Assembly (NCBI RefSeq): GCF_000568405.1
Contig: NZ_ARZY01000013.1
Coordinates: forward strand, 37,939 to 101,938
Origin: Catenovulum agarivorans DS-2
GTDB lineage: Bacteria > Pseudomonadota > Gammaproteobacteria > Enterobacterales > Alteromonadaceae
Length of the DNA stretch: 64,000 bases
Reading direction: 5' to 3'
Shown here one piece after another: positions 52,560 through 61,997 of this stretch (position 1 is the first letter of the stretch; the number at the start of each line of letters is the position of its first letter). The translations under genes and the position numbers were made by a program. Under the pieces are notes generated by a model, which did no database searches, was not told where the DNA came from, and saw nothing but the letters and a program-made list of their open reading frames with translations.

Positions 52560-55085
52560 TTAATCTACTTTGCCGATTTGTTCTCTTATTGAGACCATCA
52601 CGCCATTGTTGTAACTTTCTAATTGATAGGGCGTCACTGACACTTCAACTCTGCGTTCAGGTCCTATTGTGAAGGTTTTAGTTTGTGGTTTGCCTCGAGA
52701 ATTTACCTCAGATATAACTTGGTTTAAGTTCGGGAAGCTATATTTAAACGTCAAGTCAAATATTTTTCTATCTAGGTCAAACTCAATTACGTTTAGATAG
52801 TCGCGTACCGCATCCGTGTAGCGACGAATTTTCAGGTCTTTATCTAAAAATAACACCGCTAGTTTTGTCGCTTTGAGTAAGTTTTCCAAATCGTTGTTAA
52901 TATTGGTTAATTCAACAATTTTTTGTTGGTATTCACTATTGACGGTATAAAGCTCTTCATTAACCGATTGTAGTTCCTCATTGGTAGACTGTAATTCTTC
53001 ATTTGCAGCCATCAGCTCTTCATTACTAGATTGCAATTCTTCTCGAGTTGTATCTAAGTCTTCGAGTGTTTCGCGGTAGAGCTTTTGGCATTCGATAAGT
53101 GAATTATCTAATTCGGCAATACGATTTTTTACTTGTTGATCTAAATTGTATTCGCTGGCGGCAGCTCGCGCGGTAAACACGTTATCGGCCAAAAACGATA
53201 AAGCTAGATATTGATTGTCTTCTTGTTCATTGTCGCTAAAAGTAAAGCACTTGATTGACCAAGCGCGCTCTTGATTTCCTTCTACATCTTTAAATACATT
53301 CTCAAACAGCACACTAGCGCCATCTCGCAAGACTTGGTGTGAAGCCGAGATACATTGACTGACAATGTCTGGGCGCAATATATCCGAAATATCATTGGTG
53401 ACATGGCCCGGTTGAATTTTTTTGGTAAAAGGAGAAGTATCTCCATAACTGTACACCAGAGTTAGCTTTTTATTAAAAATCAAAGTGGGTGGTGCAAACT
53501 GTTGCAACATTGCATCAAAACCAATTTTGAATGTTTTCGGCGGCTCTGAGCTTTTTACCGAACGCGTAATATATTGTGGCAGCGATTTCGGCTGATATGT
53601 TTTGCTTTTTAGCCCGGTATTATTGAGTGCTCTTATCGGAATTCGAATATCTTTGTTCTTTTTGTACACCCTATGCCTAGCCTCAAACGCGTCAAAGTAG
53701 TTGCTAAAGCTGCCTGTTGTCTCGGCCGTGCCGAGCAGTAAATATCCACCGTGTTTGATCGCAAAGTGGAAAAACGCCATAGCTTTTTGTTGAGCTGGAT
53801 TTTGCAAGTAGATAAGTGCATTTCGGCAGCTAACCAAGTCCATATTGGAAAACGGTGGATCTTGAATTAGATTGTGGGTGGCAAAAACCACTAACCCACG
53901 TAACTCTTTTGATACCTGATAACCACCGTCAGCTGTTTGGATAAAATTATTTGAGAACAAGTGACTGGGTATTTCAGAGGCAATTGACGGTGGATAAATG
54001 CCATTGGCTGCATAGGCAACTGCAGATTGGTCAATGTCTGATGCGAATACTTTTATTGAGCGTTCTACATTAAGCTCTTTGGTGGCAGCCCGAAATAACA
54101 TCGCGATAGTGTAAGGTTCTTCACCAGTGGAACAGCCAGCACACCAAACGCGAATTGGGTCGTCACTGCTGCGATTCAATACCATAGGAGTGATGACTTT
54201 TTTGTACAAGTAATCCCAAACTTCTTGGTCCCTGAAAAATTGCGTCACCCCGATTAATAGGTCTTGTTTGATTAGTTCAATTTCTTTTTTATGCGTGATT
54301 AGGTAGTCGTAGTATTCAGGTAAAGATTTTATATTGTTTATACTCATTCGGTGTTCAATCCGACGAGCAACGGTTGACTCTTTATAGGCTTTAAAGTCTA
54401 GATCAGTTTTTTCATGTACTAGGTTTAGAATACTATTTAGAATCTCTTCATTTTCGGAGAGGTGATATTTAAACGCTTTGTCACGGTTGACCACGAGTGG
54501 GTGATTAATAAAATTCCGAATCTGCTCGGGCATATCCTGTGTATTGAGAATAAAGTCTACCGCACCTGTGTTAATCGCATTCAGCGGCATACCATCGAAT
54601 TTGGCTTCATCAGGGTTTTGTGCAACCACTAATGCGCCAACTTCTTTCAGTGCTTGTGCACCTCGGCTGCCGTCAGAGCCTGTACCAGAGAGAAGGATAC
54701 CAATAGCGTGATTTTGTTGGTCTTCAGCTAACGAACGAAAAAACTCATTGATTGGTAAACTTACCCTATTGTCTGGAGGTAAGTCTGATAGATAAATTTT
54801 GCCTTCTACAACACGCATCAGCTTTCCTGGTGGCATCAAGTAAACTGAATTGGCTTTTACTTCTTCACCTTCTTCTGCTTGATGAGTTGGCATACCGGTG
54901 TGCTTCGACAGCAATTCGGCCATCATACTTTTAAAGTCAGACGATAGATGCTGTACAACCACATAAGCGACCCCTAGGTTGTTGGGCATTTTGGCAAAAA
55001 GTGCTTGCAATGCTTCTAAGCCGCCAGCTGAAGCGCCAATGCCAACGATATGGCTTGGTTTATTCGTTTTTTTATGCGCTTTCAT
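52560..55085 (-). CDS. CheB-CheR fusion with coiled coil and PAS domain, no kinase
   Basis: An 841-residue protein. The CheB methylesterase (about 12-190) has its catalytic triad: Ser19 in GASAGG, His46 in VVQHLSS and Asp138 in SGTGSDGSRG, but no receiver domain in front. The CheR methyltransferase (about 215-480) has VTQFFRD and the SAM loop VWCAGCSTGEEPYTIA. A PAS_10-like region follows (about 500-620). A coiled coil built of NEEL repeats (TREELQSSNEELMAANEEL onward, about 650-730) and a final PAS domain end the protein. Many relatives continue into a histidine kinase; this one does not. It overlaps the upstream GGDEF-EAL gene by 14 bases, and no chemoreceptor is near. Confidence 0.92.
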   Translation of the reverse strand: MKAHKKTNKPSHIVGIGASAGGLEALQALFAKMPNNLGVAYVVVQHLSSDFKSMMAELLSKHTGMPTHQAEEGEEVKANSVYLMPPGKLMRVVEGKIYLSDLPPDNRVSLPINEFFRSLAEDQQNHAIGILLSGTGSDGSRGAQALKEVGALVVAQNPDEAKFDGMPLNAINTGAVDFILNTQDMPEQIRNFINHPLVVNRDKAFKYHLSENEEILNSILNLVHEKTDLDFKAYKESTVARRIEHRMSINNIKSLPEYYDYLITHKKEIELIKQDLLIGVTQFFRDQEVWDYLYKKVITPMVLNRSSDDPIRVWCAGCSTGEEPYTIAMLFRAATKELNVERSIKVFASDIDQSAVAYAANGIYPPSIASEIPSHLFSNNFIQTADGGYQVSKELRGLVVFATHNLIQDPPFSNMDLVSCRNALIYLQNPAQQKAMAFFHFAIKHGGYLLLGTAETTGSFSNYFDAFEARHRVYKKNKDIRIPIRALNNTGLKSKTYQPKSLPQYITRSVKSSEPPKTFKIGFDAMLQQFAPPTLIFNKKLTLVYSYGDTSPFTKKIQPGHVTNDISDILRPDIVSQCISASHQVLRDGASVLFENVFKDVEGNQERAWSIKCFTFSDNEQEDNQYLALSFLADNVFTARAAASEYNLDQQVKNRIAELDNSLIECQKLYRETLEDLDTTREELQSSNEELMAANEELQSTNEELQSVNEELYTVNSEYQQKIVELTNINNDLENLLKATKLAVLFLDKDLKIRRYTDAVRDYLNVIEFDLDRKIFDLTFKYSFPNLNQVISEVNSRGKPQTKTFTIGPERRVEVSVTPYQLESYNNGVMVSIREQIGKVD

Positions 55086-57093
55086 TTGTTTGTCCTATGT
55101 ATTCTATTATTTGATTTAACTGCATGGGCTTAGCAAAGAAATATCCTTGGAAGAGTTCTATATCACTGTCTTGGCAAAGCTGTGCATCTTCCTCTGTTTC
55201 TATACCCTCAACAACTAGTTGTAGATTAAGCGCTTTGCCTAACTGAGCTGAGGCTTGCAAGGCTGATTTCTTTTGCTGTCGCGTAAGATTTTCTGATAAA
55301 AATATTTTGTCGATTTTTAATTGATTAAAGCCGAGTTTGAGTAATCGCTCTACTGAACTATAACCTGTTCCAAAATCATCTAGGGCTATCTTAACGCCGT
55401 GCTCCCGCAATAGGTTGAGATTGTCAAAAACAACGTCCTCTATATGTGAGTAGGTGTCTTGTTCGGTAATTTCAATTGTTACTTGAGTCGCCTTGACGCC
55501 ATGTTTGGCTAGTACGGTCAGGAAGGTGTGACTAAAATTACCACTGTGTAAAAGCTGCAATTCAATATTTAAATTTAGCCCAATATGGGCAGCTTGTGTG
55601 GCTTGAACAATTTGTGCGTAGCTTGCAACATTATTCTCAACAATGCTCTGTAAAATTTCTCGAGAGCGTTTGTGCTCTTTGATATGCCCGAAAGCCTCTG
55701 ATAAATTCATTAACGCTGGTGAGCTAAAGCGGCAAAGCGCTTCTAGCGAATAAAGCTCAGCCTCTTTGGTCAAGATAGGTTGAAAATAGCTTTCAAATAG
55801 TGGCGTTTGCAGGAGTTTCTCGATTGCTGATTGAATGTTAAGAATATGGCTGAGTTCACTTGATAGTTCTTGGTTATACAGCACGATTTGATGGCCCTTT
55901 TGGGCTTTTGCTTTGTACATTGCCGAATCCGACGCATTTAACCAATGTTCTACCATTGCATGGGCATCTTCGGTAACAAAGCTGTCGATGATATCCTGGC
56001 CCATGGTTAAGCCTATACTGAGATGCACATTTATTTGTTGTTGGTCAATTTTTACAGGCTTGTTTAAGTTGTTCGCGATTGCTTGCGTTCGTTCATAAGC
56101 GATCTCAATACTTTCAACCTGTTTGAGTAAAACGATAAACTCGTCGCCGCCTATTCTGGCGACTAAATCATCTGTGCGTGTAACATTCAATAGACGTTTG
56201 GCTACCACAACTAATAGCTCGTCGCCAATATGGTGGCCAAGTGTATCGTTAATATATTTAAATTTATCTAAATCGATAAACAGTAGGGCACACGAAGATT
56301 GAATGAGGGGTTCAGCGCAGACGACTTCTAATTCACTAATTAACGATGAGCGATTGAGCAATTGAGTTAAAGAATCGTGCGTTGCCAAATGTTTTAAATA
56401 GTTGCTCTCTGCGTATTCTTTGCTGATATCTTGCAGCATGATATGGTAACCGAGGATATTACCAACCAAATCTATTTGTTCGTGTATAGCGATCGACAGG
56501 ATGCGCTTTTTCCCCAACGGAGTGATGACTTCTGCAATCACCCTTAAGCCAGTGGGGTTGTTGTATGTGTCAGAAAAAAATGAAAAGATTTTATCTCTGC
56601 TTTCTGTATCTAGCGCATTTATCCACTTTCTACCGTAAAGCTCTTGGTTGCTTAAACCAAACAACTCGTAGCAATGAGTGTTGCAAAACTTTAGATGAAG
56701 CAAGTGGTCGGCTTTCATAACGCCAATCGGAAAAGCGTTGTAAAGTTCGCTGAGGACGTGTGTTTCAGGGATGCCCAATAATATTAGAAACATTTCGTCT
56801 TGATGGTAGACTTCGTTCAGCGTAACTTGGTAGCCGCTAATAACTACTGACTTGTGCTGGCTAAGCTCATCGCCAAATATTTTATGAACTGCATTAAAGT
56901 TTAAAATTTCTCTAATGCTGGGCGTTAACTCTGTTGGAAGTTTACTGCTACTCAGGACTGCAGAACCCTGAGAATCAAACAAAACATAAAAGCCGCCTTG
57001 CCCTTCAATATAATTTATCAAAAAGCTTGTAAGCTCTTCGCGGACACCAAAGTTTGTTGAACTAAACTCAGGCGGCAATATTTTTTTGTTCAT
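55072..57093 (-). CDS. PAS-GGDEF-EAL cyclic-di-GMP protein
   Basis: A 673-residue cytoplasmic protein. An N-terminal region of about 120 residues of unclear fold precedes a PAS domain (about 117-230), then GGDEF (motif at 315-319, with an RTDD inhibition site five residues before it) and EAL (EALCRF from 451). EAL residues look complete: GLNLNIELQL, TIEITEQD, DDFGTGYSS, KIDKIF and EGIETEED. It could make or break c-di-GMP. It overlaps the CheB-CheR gene by 14 bases and stands first in that operon, so methylation-based and c-di-GMP signalling may be linked here. Confidence 0.9.
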   Translation of the reverse strand: MNKKILPPEFSSTNFGVREELTSFLINYIEGQGGFYVLFDSQGSAVLSSSKLPTELTPSIREILNFNAVHKIFGDELSQHKSVVISGYQVTLNEVYHQDEMFLILLGIPETHVLSELYNAFPIGVMKADHLLHLKFCNTHCYELFGLSNQELYGRKWINALDTESRDKIFSFFSDTYNNPTGLRVIAEVITPLGKKRILSIAIHEQIDLVGNILGYHIMLQDISKEYAESNYLKHLATHDSLTQLLNRSSLISELEVVCAEPLIQSSCALLFIDLDKFKYINDTLGHHIGDELLVVVAKRLLNVTRTDDLVARIGGDEFIVLLKQVESIEIAYERTQAIANNLNKPVKIDQQQINVHLSIGLTMGQDIIDSFVTEDAHAMVEHWLNASDSAMYKAKAQKGHQIVLYNQELSSELSHILNIQSAIEKLLQTPLFESYFQPILTKEAELYSLEALCRFSSPALMNLSEAFGHIKEHKRSREILQSIVENNVASYAQIVQATQAAHIGLNLNIELQLLHSGNFSHTFLTVLAKHGVKATQVTIEITEQDTYSHIEDVVFDNLNLLREHGVKIALDDFGTGYSSVERLLKLGFNQLKIDKIFLSENLTRQQKKSALQASAQLGKALNLQLVVEGIETEEDAQLCQDSDIELFQGYFFAKPMQLNQIIEYIGQTNESA

Positions 57094-57181
57094 ACGTCCT
57101 TCATATGGCTTGAGATGATAACCCTATCTAAGCTTAGTATAATATAGTCTTATTCACAGCTTCTCAAACATTTCAGGGTGT

Positions 57182-57208
57182 GGAAAGCAGTACTGGGTAC
57201 TGCTTTCC
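57182..57208. repeat. Perfect 12-bp hairpin after sthA
   Basis: GGAAAGCAGTAC (57182-57193) pairs exactly with 57197-57208 around TGG, four bases after the sthA stop on the minus strand. On that strand no T-tract follows, so it is an imperfect terminator or a 3'-end stabiliser. Confidence 0.6.
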
Positions 57209-57212
57209 TTTC

Positions 57213-58640
57213 TTAAAAAAGTCGGTTTAAGCCATTTAACGCTGCCACTCGGTAAGCTTCTGCCATGGTTGGGTAGTTAAAAGTTGTATTGACGAAATAG
57301 TCTACGGTATTTGCGCCACCTTCTTGCTGCATGATGGCTTGACCTATATGGATGATTTCAGAAGCTGAGATGCCAAAACAATGTATACCAAGAATTTCTC
57401 TAGTATCTGGGTGGAAGAGAATTTTTAACCCACCCGTTGTGGAGTTGGCAATTTGTGCTCGAGCGAGGTGTTTAAACTGGGCTTTACCAACTTCATATGG
57501 AATTTTTGCTGCGGTCAGTTCTTGCTCAGTTTTGCCTACAGAGCTTATTTCTGGAATGGTGTAAATACCAGTTGGTATATCTGCAATGAGTTTAGATTGA
57601 ATTCCCGACTTTGTTATAAAGTTGGCGGCAATTCGCCCTTGGTCGTATGCTGCACTAGCTAAGCTAGGATAACCTATCACATCACCAACAGCGTATATGT
57701 TGTCCACCTCGGTTTGATAATTTTCGTTTACTTTCACTTGACCGCGACCATCAGATGTTAGCCCGACAGCAGACAAATTAAGTGTGTCAGTATTACCCGT
57801 TCTACCGTTGGCAAATAATAAGCAGTCTGCTTTAAACCGTTTGCCAGATTGAGTTTTTAAAATAACACCATCGTTAGAAGCAGAGATAGCCTCGTATTCT
57901 TCACCGTTACGAATGACTGTGCCATTATTGCGAAGGTGGTAACTAATTGCATCTGAAACTTCGTTGTCTAAAAATGCCAGTAAGCGATCACGTGTGTTGA
58001 TTAAATCTACTTTTACTCCAAGCCCTCTAAATATGCTTGCATACTCTGAGCCAATGACCCCAGCACCATAAATAACGATGCTGCGTGGATCATGTTTGAG
58101 TGACAATATGGTATCGCTGTCATAAACGCGCGGATGGTTAAAATCAACATCAGCGGGGCGATAAGGTCTTGAACCAGTCGCAATCACAATTGTTTTTGCT
58201 TTAATTTCTTGGGTAGAACCGTCCTGATGGGTAATACAAATGGTATTTTTATCAATAAATGAAGCTTCGCCCTTAATTAGGCTTACACGATTTCGATCGT
58301 AAAAACTGGCACGTAAGCGAGTTTGCTGACGGATAACGCCTTCAGCATGTTTGAGTATTTGCGGGAAGGTAAAATGTTTATCTCTGCCACTTTCGCTAAA
58401 CAAAGGGTTACTATTAAATTGCATCAATTGAGAGACAGATTGGCGTAGCGCCTTAGATGGAATCGTTCCCCAGTGCGTGCAACCGCCACCAACAGCAGAG
58501 TGACGTTCTACAACTGCAACTGTTTGCCCAGCTTTTGCAAGCCCCATAGCTGCACCTTCACCACCAGGCCCTGTTCCTATCACAATTGCATCAAAGTCGT
58601 ATGAAATTTGAGAGTCGTTTTGTTTTTGCTGTTTTGCCAT
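57213..58640 (-). CDS. sthA: Soluble pyridine nucleotide transhydrogenase SthA
   Basis: A 475-residue FAD flavoprotein that transfers hydride between NADPH and NAD, balancing the two pools. The FAD fold is [16 protein letters not shown]. Where the relatives lipoamide dehydrogenase and glutathione reductase have a redox CxxxxC pair, this has [14 protein letters not shown], with a single Cys, the mark of SthA/UdhA. The NAD(P) fold is [16 protein letters not shown] and the second FAD site [10 protein letters not shown]. The ATG is at 58640. It is a single gene between the PAS-GGDEF-EAL gene and the desaturase. Confidence 0.96.
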   Translation of the reverse strand: MAKQQKQNDSQISYDFDAIVIGTGPGGEGAAMGLAKAGQTVAVVERHSAVGGGCTHWGTIPSKALRQSVSQLMQFNSNPLFSESGRDKHFTFPQILKHAEGVIRQQTRLRASFYDRNRVSLIKGEASFIDKNTICITHQDGSTQEIKAKTIVIATGSRPYRPADVDFNHPRVYDSDTILSLKHDPRSIVIYGAGVIGSEYASIFRGLGVKVDLINTRDRLLAFLDNEVSDAISYHLRNNGTVIRNGEEYEAISASNDGVILKTQSGKRFKADCLLFANGRTGNTDTLNLSAVGLTSDGRGQVKVNENYQTEVDNIYAVGDVIGYPSLASAAYDQGRIAANFITKSGIQSKLIADIPTGIYTIPEISSVGKTEQELTAAKIPYEVGKAQFKHLARAQIANSTTGGLKILFHPDTREILGIHCFGISASEIIHIGQAIMQQEGGANTVDYFVNTTFNYPTMAEAYRVAALNGLNRLF

Positions 58641-58801
58641 GGTGTGTTGGTTCCTAAAAATTTGCTTTTATAATTTGGTTAACTTTAATTAAAACTTATG
58701 ACATTTCTGCTTATAAGTACAGATTAAACAAAGTCTTTTTATTATGGTGGATATAGAAGGCGCTTTATAACAAAGCTTAAATATAGAAAAGAGGTATAAA
58801 G

Positions 58802-58833
58802 AAACCTGAGTTCTGCCAGCAGAACTCAGGTTT
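58802..58833 (-). terminator. Terminator-like hairpin after the desaturase gene
   Basis: AAACCTGAGTTCTGC (58802-58816) pairs perfectly with 58819-58833, closing on two bases, so the real loop is larger. On the minus strand TTTCTTT follows the stem. It starts six bases after the stop. Confidence 0.8.
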
Positions 58834-58838
58834 GCAAA

Positions 58839-59960
58839 TTAGGCTGCTTGCGGAATGGTTAGGTCGAAAAACTTGTTTTTGTGTTCTTCAAACTTTAGTT
58901 TTAGCTCTTGAACTTGAGTGTATAGCTCAGTTTTCTTGTAGTCTTTTGCAAGCTTTTTACGTTTTATTTCCAACAAACGTTTGCGAGCTGAATAGAAGTC
59001 GTTCATCTTTTGCTGCAAAGCTTCATATTCATGTTCTAATTTTTTCACCAATGGGTGGTTATGAGGCAGGTGTAACAAGCGCTGTTTTAACGTTTCGAAA
59101 TGATTTTCTGCGAGCGCTTTTTCAATTCTTTCTTCTGGTGTTATGCGAAGTTTACTTGTTAAACCCACGTAACTGGCGGCCTTTATAAACCATTTAGTTG
59201 GATCAAAATGCCACCATCGAATGCCATTGCGGTAGTCATATTCAAAGGTATGATGGAAGTTGTGATAACCCTCACCATAGGTCAATAAAGCCAAAAACGC
59301 GTTATCTTTTGCGGTGTGTTGTTTGCTATATGGTTGTGAACCCCAGATATGTGCTAGTGAATTGATAAAAAAGGTAAAATGATGACTCAGTACCAGGCGT
59401 AATACACCGGCCCATAATAACATGCCCAAAATATTGCCATTTAACCAGCCCAGTAAAATGGGTATGCCAAAGTTCGTTGCAATCGCCAGTGGTAGGTAAT
59501 ATTTGTGTTGCCACATCACAATTTTGTCTTTTTGTAAGTCTTTTGTATTATTGTAATTTTTGTATTCTTTACCTTGGTACTCGCGAATCATCCAGCCAAT
59601 GTGTGAATGCCAAAACCCGCGTTTTGCTGAATATGGGTCTTTGTCATTATTATCGACAAATCTGTGATGGTTTCTATGGTCAGAACACCAATGTAATATA
59701 CTATTTTGCAATGCAAACGCACCGCCTATCGCATAAACAAATCTAACAAACGCATGTGCTTGGTATGTTTTATGTGACCAAAGTCTATGGTAACCAGCGG
59801 TGATAGACATACCGCAATAGCCTAAACATAAAATTGTCGCGATTATTTGTACGGTATTGAGGCCGTTAAAATAAATATCTAATGGTATTGCGATCAGGGC
59901 AATTAAGCCAGTGATCAGGAAAATGAGTAAATTTACCCATACGATAGGAGCTTTGTTCAT
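58839..59960 (-). CDS. Membrane acyl-lipid/acyl-CoA delta-9-type desaturase
   Basis: A 373-residue di-iron membrane desaturase. The three histidine boxes are HRLWSH, HRNHH (in SDHRNHHRFVDNN) and HNFHH (in GEGYHNFHHTFEYDYRNG). Four membrane helices are visible, two before the first box. The C-terminal 80 residues form a charged coiled coil (EHEYEALQQKMNDFYSARK), longer than in minimal desaturases. The protein introduces a double bond into saturated acyl chains and so adjusts membrane fluidity. It is divergent from fabR, and a FabR operator lies in the shared promoter region, so FabR repression is expected. Confidence 0.92.
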   Translation of the reverse strand: MNKAPIVWVNLLIFLITGLIALIAIPLDIYFNGLNTVQIIATILCLGYCGMSITAGYHRLWSHKTYQAHAFVRFVYAIGGAFALQNSILHWCSDHRNHHRFVDNNDKDPYSAKRGFWHSHIGWMIREYQGKEYKNYNNTKDLQKDKIVMWQHKYYLPLAIATNFGIPILLGWLNGNILGMLLWAGVLRLVLSHHFTFFINSLAHIWGSQPYSKQHTAKDNAFLALLTYGEGYHNFHHTFEYDYRNGIRWWHFDPTKWFIKAASYVGLTSKLRITPEERIEKALAENHFETLKQRLLHLPHNHPLVKKLEHEYEALQQKMNDFYSARKRLLEIKRKKLAKDYKKTELYTQVQELKLKFEEHKNKFFDLTIPQAA

Positions 59961-59996
59961 TGTTGAGCCTTGTTCAATTACGACCGATGTAACTAA

Positions 59997-60024
59997 TAAA
60001 ATTAGCGTACACGTGTTAGCTCAA
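59997..60024 (-). promoter_or_regulatory. Inferred desaturase promoter overlapped by the FabR operator
   Basis: On the minus strand TTGAGC (60024-60019) is followed after 17 bases by TTTTAT (60001-59996). These match four of six bases each of the -35 and -10 consensus. The FabR palindrome occupies most of the spacer, which would block RNA polymerase. The promoter is an inference from sequence only. Confidence 0.5.
60004..60021. promoter_or_regulatory. FabR operator
   Basis: AGCGTACACGTGTTAGCT is a near-perfect palindrome, one mismatch from the FabR site AGCGTACA-N2-TGTTCGCT known from the E. coli fabA and fabB promoters. It is located between the desaturase and fabR genes. Confidence 0.88.
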
Positions 60025-60129
60025 TTTTAGTGTATGCAGCTTCAGGATCAAGTTGTTTATGACAAAAGATCTTTTAAGTATACTTGCAATACATTTAACA
60101 GGCTCTAGATTTTTTTGCGAGGCGGTATT

Positions 60130-60747
60130 ATGGGCATTCGAGCTCAACAAAAAGAAAAAACTCGCAGAGCGATAATTCAAGCAGCGTTTGAACAGCTGTC
60201 CGCTCAAAAAAGCTTTACTCAGCTTAGTTTGCGAGAAGTGTCGCGACAGGCCGGAATTGCGCCGACTTCATTTTATCGACACTTTAAAGATCTAGACGAG
60301 TTAGGTCTAACTTTAGTTGATGAAGCGGGTGTTATGTTGCGCCAACTGATGCGCCAAGCTCGTAAGCGAATTGCTTCGCAGGGCTCTGTGATCACAACTT
60401 CGGTGCAAACCTTTGTGGAATTCTTGCAAACCAACGAAGGTGCATTTCGTATTTTGCTGCAAGCAAATAGTGGCACATCTGAAGAATTCAGAGCCGCAAT
60501 TTCTCGAGAGGTCGACCATTTTATTGCAGAGTTAGCGGATTACATCAGCAAGTCGCAAAATTGTGAGCATGTATTTGCAATCACTCAAGCCGATGCAATG
60601 GTTAAGTTAGTCTTTCATGCTGGAGCGGAGGTAATTGATATGTCCATTAGCCAACAACAGGCTGTTGCTGAGCGCTTGGTCGCTCAGCTCAGACTAATTG
60701 TTAGTGGTGCCAAACATGAGTTAAAGCGGCTAAACCCACATCATTAG
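60130..60747 (+). CDS. fabR: Unsaturated fatty-acid repressor FabR
   Basis: A 205-residue TetR-family repressor. The helix-turn-helix is [21 protein letters not shown], identical in style to E. coli FabR, and the N-terminus [22 protein letters not shown] agrees too. FabR senses the ratio of unsaturated to saturated acyl-thioesters and represses unsaturated-lipid genes. I used the ATG at 60130 with GAGGCGG upstream; the frame could begin 15 bases earlier with TTG. The final four bases overlap the convergent trmA stop. Autoregulation is possible because the operator lies in its own upstream region. Confidence 0.95.
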   Translation: MGIRAQQKEKTRRAIIQAAFEQLSAQKSFTQLSLREVSRQAGIAPTSFYRHFKDLDELGLTLVDEAGVMLRQLMRQARKRIASQGSVITTSVQTFVEFLQTNEGAFRILLQANSGTSEEFRAAISREVDHFIAELADYISKSQNCEHVFAITQADAMVKLVFHAGAEVIDMSISQQQAVAERLVAQLRLIVSGAKHELKRLNPHH

Positions 60748-61841
60748 CGTTTGGTCAACCATACTGCTGATTCTATATGGTGGGTGTACGGAAACTGATC
60801 AAATAAACATATGTCTTGCACTTGATGAGTCGATTGGATTGCTCGAATATTGTTGGCAAGCGTTTCTGGGTTACAAGATATATAAAGTATGTTGTCGAAT
60901 TTACTGACCAGTTGTTCAGTATCTCTATCTAAACCAGCTCTGGGAGGGTCAACTAAGATAGTTGAAAACTGATAGTCAGATAATTTGATATCTTTAAGCG
61001 ATTTGACGGATTTCCCTTCAAAGTATGCTGCGCTAAAATCTTCAGCTGAAGATTGACCTATGACGACATTATCTATGTTGTTTAAACTGATATTGAATTG
61101 TGCCGCTTTTACTGAACTTCGGGCAATTTCAGTTGCAAGCACTCGATTAAATTTGCAGGCCAAAGCTAAGCTAAAATTGCCATTGCCGCAGTAGAGTTCC
61201 AATAAGTCTCCATTTAGCTGGTGGCTAATATTTGCAGCCCACTCCAACATTTTTTGATTAATAAATCCATTTGGTTGAGTAAAGCTATTTTCGATTTGCT
61301 TATAACTGAGCTGTTGACCATTCACATCAAAAGTTTCGATGATATAGTCTTGGTCGAGCAATATTTTTGTTTTTCGAGCTCTGCCGATCAGGTTGACTTT
61401 GGTAATTTCATTTAACTGTTGCTTTAAAATTTTTGCTTCGTTTTGCCATCTGTCGTCTAAAGGCTTGTGATAAATTAAGCTAACTAGCGCTTCGCCGCTA
61501 AGTGAAGTTAAAAAATCAACTTGGTAAAGTTTGTAACGCAATTCTGGGTTTACTAAAAATGCTTGGCGGACGGCTTGCATTAACTTATTTAATAGTTCGC
61601 TGCCAGGTAGATAATAATCAACTCGGTACTTTTCTTTAGTTTCCGGATCAAACATTATGTAGAAGCTATCTTCGTCTTGATGCCAAACTCGAAATTCAGC
61701 GCGTAGTCTATAGTTTTGTTTAACGGACTCGACAACACTTGGCTTAGGGACTTCAATCCCAGCAAAATAAGTTAAGGTATGCTGCACTTTATCACTTAAC
61801 AATTTACCGTATTGGTTAGGATCGATCTGATTGACTCGCAT
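60744..61841 (-). CDS. trmA: tRNA (uracil-54-C5)-methyltransferase
   Basis: Makes the T of the T-loop in nearly all tRNAs using SAM, and also modifies tmRNA. The 365-residue length is standard. SAM motifs include [15 protein letters not shown] and [18 protein letters not shown]. The catalytic Cys is in [13 protein letters not shown]. The N-terminal segment [20 protein letters not shown] is family-typical. Next to fabR, in opposite orientation with four bases of overlap, the fabR-trmA arrangement matches that in enterics. Confidence 0.96.
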   Translation of the reverse strand: MRVNQIDPNQYGKLLSDKVQHTLTYFAGIEVPKPSVVESVKQNYRLRAEFRVWHQDEDSFYIMFDPETKEKYRVDYYLPGSELLNKLMQAVRQAFLVNPELRYKLYQVDFLTSLSGEALVSLIYHKPLDDRWQNEAKILKQQLNEITKVNLIGRARKTKILLDQDYIIETFDVNGQQLSYKQIENSFTQPNGFINQKMLEWAANISHQLNGDLLELYCGNGNFSLALACKFNRVLATEIARSSVKAAQFNISLNNIDNVVIGQSSAEDFSAAYFEGKSVKSLKDIKLSDYQFSTILVDPPRAGLDRDTEQLVSKFDNILYISCNPETLANNIRAIQSTHQVQDICLFDQFPYTHHIESAVWLTKR

Positions 61842-61997
61842 ATAGGCACTTCACGCTGAAATAAAAAGCGTATTTTACTTTAATTGGCTCGATTTTCAGT
61901 AGTAGCAAGGAGTATTTTTCAAAAAAGATGATTTTGACTAAAATATATTCAAACATGGCCGATATAGCTTATAAGCAAAAAATTATGTGGTGGCGGT

